DNA from: Papilionanthe hookeriana x Papilionanthe teres
Lineage: Eukaryota > Streptophyta > Magnoliopsida > Asparagales > Orchidaceae
Length of the DNA stretch: 64,000 nucleotides
NCBI GenBank assembly: GCA_022702705.1
Contig: CM040425.1
Coordinates: forward strand, 4,402,001 to 4,466,000
Reading direction: 5' to 3'
The translations under genes and the position numbers were made by a program. The notes beneath the pieces are model-generated. The model had not been told where the DNA came from and did not search any database. It saw nothing but the letters and a program-made list of their open reading frames with translations. Shown piece by piece: positions 56,363 through 64,000 of this stretch. Numbering within the stretch: position 1 is the first letter of the stretch; each line of letters starts with the position of its first letter.

Positions 56363-57988
56363 TGGAAGTGAGGTTGTTGTTGTAAGGGGATGCAGAAGGA
56401 GAGTAAAGTGGAGGGAGGTGTTTGTAAGGTGGTCTTGTGGAGTAGTGAAGAATGAGAGTGGAGAAAAAATAAAAATCAAGAAGCCAACCTCTCCCTCCTA
56501 CCAAACCATGAGCTTATATAGATTATTATGTTATGTTATTTAAAATTTACTTCCTTTCTTTTATTCATTAATATTTTATATATTAATATTATTATTATTT
56601 TGTCATTTCATGTCATGTGAGCTTTGACTTGATATGTAGGGAAGTGGACTTCACTCACTTTTGTGTACTTTTGGTCTTTAGCTTGGAATTGAATTGTCCT
56701 TAATTGTCATGAAAATTGAGCTTCATGGGGGCTTGGGTGGATAACCTAATCATGGGGATTTGGGATTAGCTTAGGTTGGAGTGAATCATGGGAGGGGTTA
56801 ATTACTTTAAGTGAAATCATTAAGGAGGGTCCTACCTTTGCCACTTAAAAAGTGGTGACATGGCAAAGCTCTTATGGCTTGCATGTGGCTTCATGGATTG
56901 CATTTCGCTTGGCTATGTTTCATAAAAAAGGATTTTTTTAAATTTTGGGTAATTTTGATGGGTTTTTTCATGAGGCTTGTTTTAGGAAAAATTAGATCAC
57001 GGATGACATGGCATAAGTTTTAATTTGATTAAATGAATGATGAAGAGAGATATTGTCATGTGTGCTCGATTTTGGGTTTTTAAAATAATGGGCTTTTGAA
57101 TGGGATTTTTTTTAAATTAGGAATGTGGGCTTTTAAAGTGGGCTTTTAAATTATTCATGAAGGGTTTGAATTTGGGCTTTTAAAAATTGATCATGGGTAT
57201 TTGAAATTGCGCTTGGGAATATGTCATGATGAATTTCATAAATGGAGATAAAGGGTTGGGATAATTTGGAGATTATGATGAAATGAGGGCAATTCCGGAA
57301 CTTTAAGGGATTTTAGTATTTTTGGAAAGTTTTGGTCATTTTAGGGCAATTTGGTAATTTGGGAGGGTGGGTTTAAAATAATATTTGGTGGAGAATTGGG
57401 CATTTAGGCTATTTTGGAGGAAATTTGAGAATTTAGGTTATTTTGGGAATTTTGGTCAAAATTAGGGTTTAGAGTAGGAATTAAGGTTTAGGTTCATTTT
57501 GGGAATTGATTGGGTAAGGTGATTATACAAGTCATGAAGCTTTTCTCAAAGCCACAAGATCCATGTGAGAGCTCATTTTGGATCCTCCTCATGTTGGTCC
57601 TAACCATCTTAACCAAAGGTTAAGGGCTTGGGACCATCCACATGAGTTTCCAAAAAGAAACTAGGAGGTAGGTCAAGTGTGAGTGCTTTAGGATTTTGGA
57701 ACAGGTAGGGGGATTCAGAGGATTAGGGGTGTGTGTTCAAGATCAAGCCGTAGTCACCCAGGGTTCCCCTATGTTCAATCATTCCTATGGAAACTCCTCT
57801 TTGAGCCTCCACATGTTGGTCTCAACCCTCCAAGTGGTTTGGAGGTTGGTGACCATCCATGTAGGATTTCAATAAAAGCTAAGAAGTGGTTCAAATTTCT
57901 AGGTGGTGGGATCCATCTCTTGTCTTTAAGATAGTCAAGGGGAAACCCTATGGCTAGATCTTAGTCCTCATCAAAAATGAGGTCAATA
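56363..57988 (-). repeat. Ogre/Tat-like LTR L3, segment 2, with intact outer end
   Basis: Starts GGAAGTGAGGTTGTTGTTGT, matching L1 at 36440, and runs to GAGGTCAATA at 57988, matching the end of L2 (GAGGTCAACA). A TATA-like TATATAAGCT lies on the minus strand at 56511-56520, supporting minus orientation, with about 1.5 kb of U3 to its right. It ends in the hairpin CCTCAT..ATGAGG. Confidence 0.75.
56511..56520 (-). promoter_or_regulatory. TATA-like box of the L3 LTR
   Basis: Minus strand TATATAAGCT. The related sites in L1 (36589-36598, CTATTTAAGC) and L2 (21626-21635, CTATTTAAAC) are weaker, as if decayed from one promoter. Confidence 0.4.
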
Positions 57989-58263
57989 TCATAGAGCAAC
58001 TTATGATCCAACAAAGAGATATATTGACAGTACCAAATAAGATCGAAGGTTTAGAGACTTGGAATACTTATAATGATAAATTTATGAAGAGGAAAGTTGA
58101 GTACGAAGTTGTTTATGATGAGGCTATGATCAGATTTATGAGGGGTGATCATACAGTTGAATTCCCTTCTTGCCCTAGCTTCACTCCTTATCTACAACAA
58201 GACCTCGATAAAGCAGATTAAGAAGAAGATGATGAAGATGAAAAAGAAGAGGATGATGAGTAG
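57989..58263 (+). pseudogene. C-terminal fragment of an Athila env-position gene (Athila4)
   Basis: One frame from before 58003: QQRDILTVPNKIEGLETW, NDKFMKRKVEYEVVYDEAMI, RFMRGDHTVEFPSCPSFTPY, then a TAA at 58219-58221 and an acidic tail of Glu and Asp to the stop at 58261-58263. It resembles the end of the second env-position gene of Athila1 (RHSEYEIAYYEAERRYRSGD). The left end is cut by L3. Function unknown. Confidence 0.65.
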
Positions 58264-59584
58264 TATCTATTGATAGTGGTTTGTTGTAATTAGGATTTGT
58301 TGTATTGTATTGATATTAGTAGTACTTGTATTTTTTTTTTTTTGTTCTATTTCATAGTTATACTTTTTGGAGTGGATTGATATGTTTAATTTCATGCTAC
58401 TTTATTCTTTATATTTAGATTTAAACTGTTATATGTTTTCATGTTATTGTTAAAATGTTTAAAGTTTATGTTTTAATGTCTCTTTTCCCTACAAATCTTT
58501 GATATGTTATGTTTAGCAACTTCTCTATATTGTTATATACCTGTTAGTGTAAATCTTTAATCAATACCTGCATAACTTTAAAGAAAAGAAATCAAAAACC
58601 TGGTACAAAAGGGTTAGTTATTTTTTTATTCTTTCTTCCAACATTTTATATTTTAATGTGTTATAATTTGAAAATTTTAAGTTTGGGGGAGAAATGACTA
58701 AACTTTATTTGTTCTCAATAAACTATGTTTTTAAAAAATATTTTTAACATGATTTTTAGTAAGAATTTAACTTTAGAAAGTTATAGTTTTATTTTATTTA
58801 AATATTATAGTAGACTTGAAAATTAAGTTTTAATCATAGAAGTTAACTCTATAGTTAAGACATTTAGTATGAGAATATAAGACTATAGTTTACTATTTAA
58901 AGTAAATGAAAGGGTATTTTTGAAAAATAAAAGTTAGGATTACATGTAAAAATAAAGGATTGAAACTCCATGAAATAATGTAGATACTAATATTGATGTA
59001 CAAAGAAAGAGATGTAACGAGTAAAACTTTAGAATGAGGATGGTAAAGTTCAAAATCATTACAGGCTACTCAGATATAGTAATCCTCACATGAAAAGAAA
59101 AGAAAGGATTGGAAAACAATCCAAATATAAGAAAAAAGAAAAAAAGAAAAATAAAAAGAAAAGAAAAGAAAAATATATGTGAGGAGAAGCTTGAGAAGAT
59201 GTCTAATAAAAAATTGGCTTCACTTGAATTAACCTAAAGGTAAGAACTTAACAAACATTTCTGGATTTATATTGATGTGTTAGTGTCTTTATTAATAGAT
59301 TTTTCATGAGAATTCCTTTTCATATGATTTTTCTAAGTATTCTTAATATGAAAAATTGCATTTATTCTTGAAATGAATAGAAGACTAGAACTCTTAAACT
59401 TGATTACTAAATACTCTTACTTATAGTTTGATCAAAGTTATTAAAATTGACTTAAAAGTCTTGATATTATATTTATAAAATAAAAATTGAAACAATTATA
59501 AATTTAAGTTCAATACCATGAGTCATAATTTTTATGTAGTAAAAGAGTTACTTGTGGACAAGTAACAGTTAAGTTTGGGGATTT
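58264..59584 (+). other. 3' spacer of Athila4
   Basis: Non-coding. Poly(T) at 58331; first polypurine-like tract AAGTTTGGGGGAGAAAT near 58680-58696; hairpin 59083-59185 around an A/G-rich loop (TCCTCACAT with ATGTGAGGA, nine pairs); box GACAAGTAACAG near 59558; TTAAGTTTGGGGATTT at the LTR edge. Confidence 0.72.
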
Positions 59585-61156
59585 TGATGCACCAAAAATG
59601 ATTTTGATTTTTCACATGTATTTTATACTCGTTTTTGGTCATATTGCACTTTAAAGAAGGGCATTTTCATATTTTGTTGCAAGTAAGTTGATTTTTGGCA
59701 TTTGGAGCAGAAAGGAAGCAAAAGGACAAAATTTGGAGTTAAACGAGGCATTTTGTAAATTACTTTGGCACCGACAGTGCTAATATCCATAAAGAAGTAG
59801 AATTCCAAACTACGCACTAGCACCGACTGTGCCAGGATGGACGCCGACAGTGCCACTTGACAGAACGTGGGCGCCGACGATGCCCAATTCCGGCGCTGAC
59901 GATGCTCGTAACGGTTAGAGTAGTTTTTTTGGCAGATTCAATGTATTGGAATGATTTTTGGAAGGTTGCTTGAGGCATCTCTTGGGAAATTCATCTCTAC
60001 ACTATATTAGAGTGCTTAAGTGTCGGAAAAAAGTATGTGTGGGAGGGGGGAGAAAAGTGTGGAGAGTCGGTGAAGAGTGTGAATAGTCAGTGTAGAGTCT
60101 TGTTTGGTGTGAGTATTAAGTTTTGTGGAAAAGATAGAAAGAGATTCAAAGGAACTTTAAGAGATATTCTTTGGGGAAGAGTTTCATATAAGTTGTGTTT
60201 GCTAATTGTTATTGTATGAACTTTCTTTCATATATAAAATATGTGTTTTGTTGTATCTTCCTCATGAATTCTGAGTAAATTTCTTTGTCTTTCTCCTTGC
60301 AATGAGATATGGTAAAATGAAGAGATAGATTGGATATGCAATTTAAATATTAAATACTTTTGATGATTTTACACTTTGTGCTTCATTTACTTTTCAATCT
60401 GGCCAATTGAAATGTTAAATTTCTTATGAAGCATACGATCCAAAAGGGCTATGCGTTCCACAACAAAGTGAGAATCACATTCAATTCCATAAATGATAAT
60501 GTAGTACATGGGGTTGAGTGCAAAAAATAGGGAAATATACTTTGTTGGGCATAGATTCTGAGATTATTTTGTGACAGACTAAAATCTTCAATGCGATCAT
60601 AGTGCTTGGAAGCTAAAGCGAGAGTTAGCCCTCATGTGAGGGAGAAGTCAGAGCTCTGGAGTGAGAGCTAGTATCCTCCTAGGCTAACCAGGATTTAGGG
60701 ACAAAACCTATGATTAGTCAATTTTCTTTATGCACTCGGAAGAGGGTAAAGAATAGGATTGCTTTTATTTGGCAAGACAAAATTTCCAACAATCTAAATC
60801 TTTCATTAACCAAACCTCATTGTAAGGGGAAGGATATTTTCTCTAATTTGAAACTTTCGTTACAAAATAGTAGAACATTATTTAGAAATAGTAAATTTAC
60901 TTTGAAGTTTAGAAGGTACTTTGGTAAACTCAGTTCTATTAGCATCATTAAACACTAGCAACTTGTGCTTTTCTCTTGTAAATTTTATATAGTTTGAATG
61001 TTGTGTTTTAGTGCTAATATCATAAACTTACATCTTCCATGTGGGATTGATAACCAGGACTCTACTAGAGCCCTGTATTACATGAGAGATATGTATACTT
61101 ACATTTGTATCCTATTGGCTATATAAAAATATATAAATATAAAAAACACCGCATCA
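59585..61156 (+). repeat. LTR-C (3' LTR of Athila4, 1,572 bp)
   Basis: Starts TGATGCACC and ends ACCGCATCA. GC module 59766-59908 with GCACCGACAGTGC, GCACCGACTGTGC, CGCCGACAGTGCC and GCGCCGACGATGCCC. A downstream conserved part has GTGGGATTGATAACCAGGAC near 61040. It shares its start and module motif with the M2 LTR. It is followed directly by Harbinger ORF1-like sequence. Confidence 0.85.
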
Positions 61157-61560
61157 GTATGTTCAGTGGGGTTGTTGCAATGGGAACTCATGCATTCACC
61201 CCAAGTGAGCATGGGTTTACAGGCATACCAGATGACAAGGAGGCTGAGCATTTAGGTGATTCAGGTGAAGGCCACAGTCTAAACCAGAGGGTGTTGGATT
61301 TCACATGCCTGTCAAAGTGGCCAAGGGTGGAGAAAAGGAAGAAAGGAGTTTCTTTCATCATATGATCAATAAAAGAAATGCTAGAATCATGTAAAATTCA
61401 AGCCGAGACTTCATGGGACACCTCCATAGGCGGCTTTCTTTGATTTCTTGACACATCCTGAAGTTAAGTCAAATAAGACATTCTATATGAGCTCGTTGAA
61501 GTTGTTGGAAGACCCAACACACTGACAAATATTCATGTAGATGGACCCCGATCTGTGAGT
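61157..61560 (+). pseudogene. MYB/SANT-like ORF1 remnant of a PIF/Harbinger element
   Basis: From 61159, MFSGVVAMGTHAFTPSEHGF, then IPDDKEAEHLGDSGEGHS and a basic VEKRKKG stretch. This resembles the region behind the MYB/SANT-like domain of plant Harbinger ORF1 proteins (ATGEHAWxPSSG, then an acidic D/E/G/S-rich part). A stop lies at 61363-61365; further weak similarity runs to about 61560 with stops. The N-terminal DNA-binding part is missing because LTR-C is inserted here. ORF1 proteins partner the transposase in DNA binding. Confidence 0.45.
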
Positions 61561-61794
61561 CAACTATTTACATTTTTTATGGATAAATGATGTAGTAGAG
61601 ATATTTGTATTTTCTCTAGCTTTTTTTTCACATTTCTTTCATGGTTGTTTATTTGCACAGGTTTTCATTCCACAGTTGTCTCATATATGTTTACTTAGCT
61701 TTCTTGTCAGTATAGCTCATTTTTAATACTTATATATCTTCTTTTTAACATTATTTGGTTCGCACTTTATGCCTTAATAGAATACTTGTTCACG

Positions 61795-63126
61795 ATGGAT
61801 TCACATCAACTGAGCTCTAGAACAAAAGTTATAGTAGTTATGATTCTATTGTATGAATACTACAACTCCTACGTCGATCAGACTCCCTGCATTACATCAA
61901 GTTATATTGGTGATAAATGGTTCGACAAGTTACTACAAGGACACCCCACATGATTCAGTAACATGTTCCATATGACAAAAGTCATCTTTTGCAATCTACT
62001 CAATGAACTACAAAGACATCATGGATTGCACGGCTCCTCAAGAACAACAGCAACAAGAGAGGTGTTAACAATAACCCTCTATATTTTATCACATAATGAA
62101 TCAACTAGAGGAGTGATAGAGCAATTACAACATTCATCAGAAATAATCAGTAGGTATTTCTCGGTGGGCTTGAAAGCTCTTGTCAGTTTAGCAGCAAAGA
62201 TAATTAAGCCTGAGGATCTAACATTTAAGGGGACTCCAATAAATATTATAAATGACTTGCGGTACATGTCATTCTTTAAGGTAATTTTTTATATCACATG
62301 ACATTTGAAAGTCATAATGAGTTACATGACACCAACAGCTTTATCAAATATGACAGAATTGCATTGGAGTAATTGACAAAACTAACGTGGATGCACGGGT
62401 ATCATGTAATCAAAAGGTCACATACATTGGACAGTTTGGATCGCCAAAACAGAATGTGATGGCTTACTGTGACTTAAACATGTGCTGCACTTTTGTGATG
62501 GCTGGTTGAAAAGTTAGCGCACACGACAGTCATATTTTTTCCTTTTGTGACCCACGACACGGCTTCCCACCCACCACAAGGTTTGTAAATACATCAACCA
62601 CGATCAGTTTTTTAATCTTGTTACTTTAAGGTATTTTCGCAAGTAGATATTATTTGGACAATGCTGAATATCCCTTATAGAGGGAGTATCTGAAGCCATA
62701 TCCAGATACGAAGTGTCACATTCCTGATTTTAAAAGATCTAGTGGTGTTGCTCGTGGCAGGAAGGAATGTTTAGCAAAAGGCATTCCTCATTACGTGGCG
62801 TAACTAGAAAGAACTTTTAGGGTGTGGAAGAAAAATGGTTCATACTTTGTGACATGGCGACTTACCCATTTCAAAAATAAGTGCAGATTGTGGTGGCCAC
62901 GATGGCGATCTAAAACTACATTCAACGGTATTACTCCAAGTCGGATGTGAACTTCACCCTAACTTATGATGTTCACATGAAGGTCCTGCTTGAAGCATTT
63001 GAATGTCATATAAACCAGTATATACCACAGACATAAGTGGAATCTCGGGAAGAGTTCACCCAAGACGACAAAAGTGCCATGAAAATGGCTGCATTAAGAG
63101 AGCAGATAATAGGTGAGATTGTCTGA
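61795..63126 (+). pseudogene. PIF/Harbinger DDE transposase pseudogene (three exons)
   Basis: Exon 1 (61795-62280) starts MDSHQLSSRTKVIVVMILLY, has an in-frame stop at about 61951, then FHMTKVIFCNLLNELQRHHG, ATREVLTITLYILSHNESTR and HSSEIISRYFSVGLKALVSL. Intron 1, 62281-62356 (GT..AG, 76 bp). Exon 2 has first Asp in CIGVIDKTNVDARV (usual GxIDGTHV), second Asp in SAHDSHIF, and a TGA at 62507-62509 where AGW is usual. Intron 2 is about 62581-62646. Exon 3 has YYLDNAEYP, the Glu in LERTFRVWKK, VQIVVATMAI in a shifted frame, and ends MAALREQI. All three catalytic positions remain but stops and shifts kill it. It would cut and paste a TIR-flanked DNA element. Confidence 0.85.
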
Positions 63127-64000
63127 TATTGATTATACGTCTCTTATTTATTATGTAAAATCTATGTTTGTTCAATGTCACTTGTAGCATGGAATTTTTT
63201 TATTTTCATTTTTTAATTTTCAGTCGTTGTTTCTTTTCTATTTTTCATTTATTTGTTTGTTTTGTTTTTTCTTTTTTTGAGTTTATGAGGTCCATAATGA
63301 GACTTCTGATGTTTTCTACTTTTCTCGATGGCATGTTGGTTATTGTTACATTTGAAATCCTAATGAATGCAACCTAGATCCTCTCTTCTGTTCGGTGCAT
63401 CAGTTTATGAGGACTACTAGATGGTTTTTTTTGTGATATACACATGTGGTACACGACGTTGGTTTCCCATTGGTGTTGCATGTGAAATCATAATGAAGGC
63501 GATTGAGATCCTCCCTTCTTTTCGGTTCATTGATGTATTAAGACCTACTGAATGGCCTTTTTTGGTGATATGCACATGTAGCACAGAACATTAGTTTCAC
63601 GTGGTTTAGAGACAACCAAGAACAAATTTATTATGAGTTCAACCACCTTCATTTAGTGCTAGACTCGTTGGTTGGTGTAGTTAGTTCTCTGAGACTTCAC
63701 ACCTACATTTTTTTCCAATTTATGTTTTTTTATTCGATATTGTTTTCGAAAATTTTCATTTTCTTGCACAATATTTTCTTTAGTTTACTTTTCTAAGCTT
63801 TCTAATGTTTTCTCTCATGCAACATTCAAGGAACATGAACTCCGGGATTTTAGAGTCTCCCTACATGTGTTGTGGACTACAAACTTCAGTACTGACGTCG
63901 CGTCGAGTGCACAGTTACTAGAGACTGTTCAACAGTTACCCATGTACCATCCTGGAGATTTGTGCTTTATTTTGGTAAGTGTGCGGTCCACCAGACTCAG
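63127..64000. other. Flank of the Harbinger transposase, no gene seen
   Basis: T-rich run 63190-63280, then an imperfect direct repeat: about 63312-63441 and about 63442-63600, spaced 130 bases (GATCCTC at 63377 and 63507; ATATxCACATGT in both). The last 400 bases have no open frame or motif I recognise. The terminal inverted repeat of the Harbinger element should lie here or beyond, but I cannot identify it without its partner. Confidence 0.55.

Overview
This 64-kb window looks like a heterochromatic stretch of a flowering-plant nuclear genome made almost entirely of nested, decayed transposable elements. I see no intact host gene. The evidence for a plant is: Ty3/gypsy retrotransposons of the Athila type (primer-binding sites complementary to the 3' end of plant tRNA-Asp, protease motif CDLGAS, a plant-specific env-position protein), very long LTRs of an Ogre/Tat-like element (tRNA-Arg-type primer site), an L1-type LINE with a DUF4283-like ORF1 and a C-terminal RNase H, and a PIF/Harbinger transposase with plant-type introns. 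Element names used here (M1, M2, Athila1-4, L1-L4, LTR-B, LTR-C) are local labels.

Left part (1-13053). Everything sits in an Ogre/Tat-like element on the minus strand, L1: leader 10388-10959, primer site 10960-10977, LTR from 10978. Its leader holds an Athila on the minus strand (M2: gag, primer site, 5' LTR, right edge 10387). M2's gag is split at 7736/7737 by another minus-strand Athila (M1). M1's leader is split by a 4.7-kb LINE flanked by (TA)n. That is a four-level nest.

Middle (13054-34143). Athila1 is a nearly complete plus-strand element inserted in the L1 LTR: 5' LTR, tRNA-Asp primer site, gag, protease, RT, RNase H, integrase, two related env-position genes, spacer, 3' LTR. Its gag-protease junction is interrupted by L2 (16525-23998), a 7.47-kb TG...CA element with a perfect 5-bp target duplication and no coding capacity, best read as a solo Ogre/Tat-like LTR. 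The L1 LTR resumes at 34144-37411.

Right part (37412-64000). A truncated Athila3 (env fragment, spacer, LTR) is followed by a 76-bp tandem array. Next comes L3, another Ogre/Tat-like LTR copy, split by Athila2. Athila2 is heavily mutated and has lost its integrase C-terminus and env region, which are replaced by an L-type fragment (L4) and about 2.7 kb of 39-, 75- and 88-bp tandem repeats. A truncated Athila4 with its 3' LTR (59585-61156) interrupts a dead PIF/Harbinger element (MYB/SANT-like ORF1 remnant, then a spliced DDE transposase pseudogene). The last 0.9 kb has no gene.

The signals most worth a second look are non-coding and recur across the Athila copies. (1) A GC-rich palindromic module begins 178-197 bp inside every one of the eight LTR copies, but with a different motif in each subfamily; in three subfamilies the motif contains RCCGAC cores. 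In Athila1 the module also precedes each env-position gene. (2) A hairpin enclosing an A/G-rich tract lies near the 3' end of all four Athila elements, with compensatory base changes in the stem. (3) A second polypurine-tract-like sequence lies about 900-930 bp upstream of each 3' LTR. (4) Several LTR families carry a degenerate copy of their own terminus plus primer site just inside the LTR end, as if LTRs had extended past the primer site.
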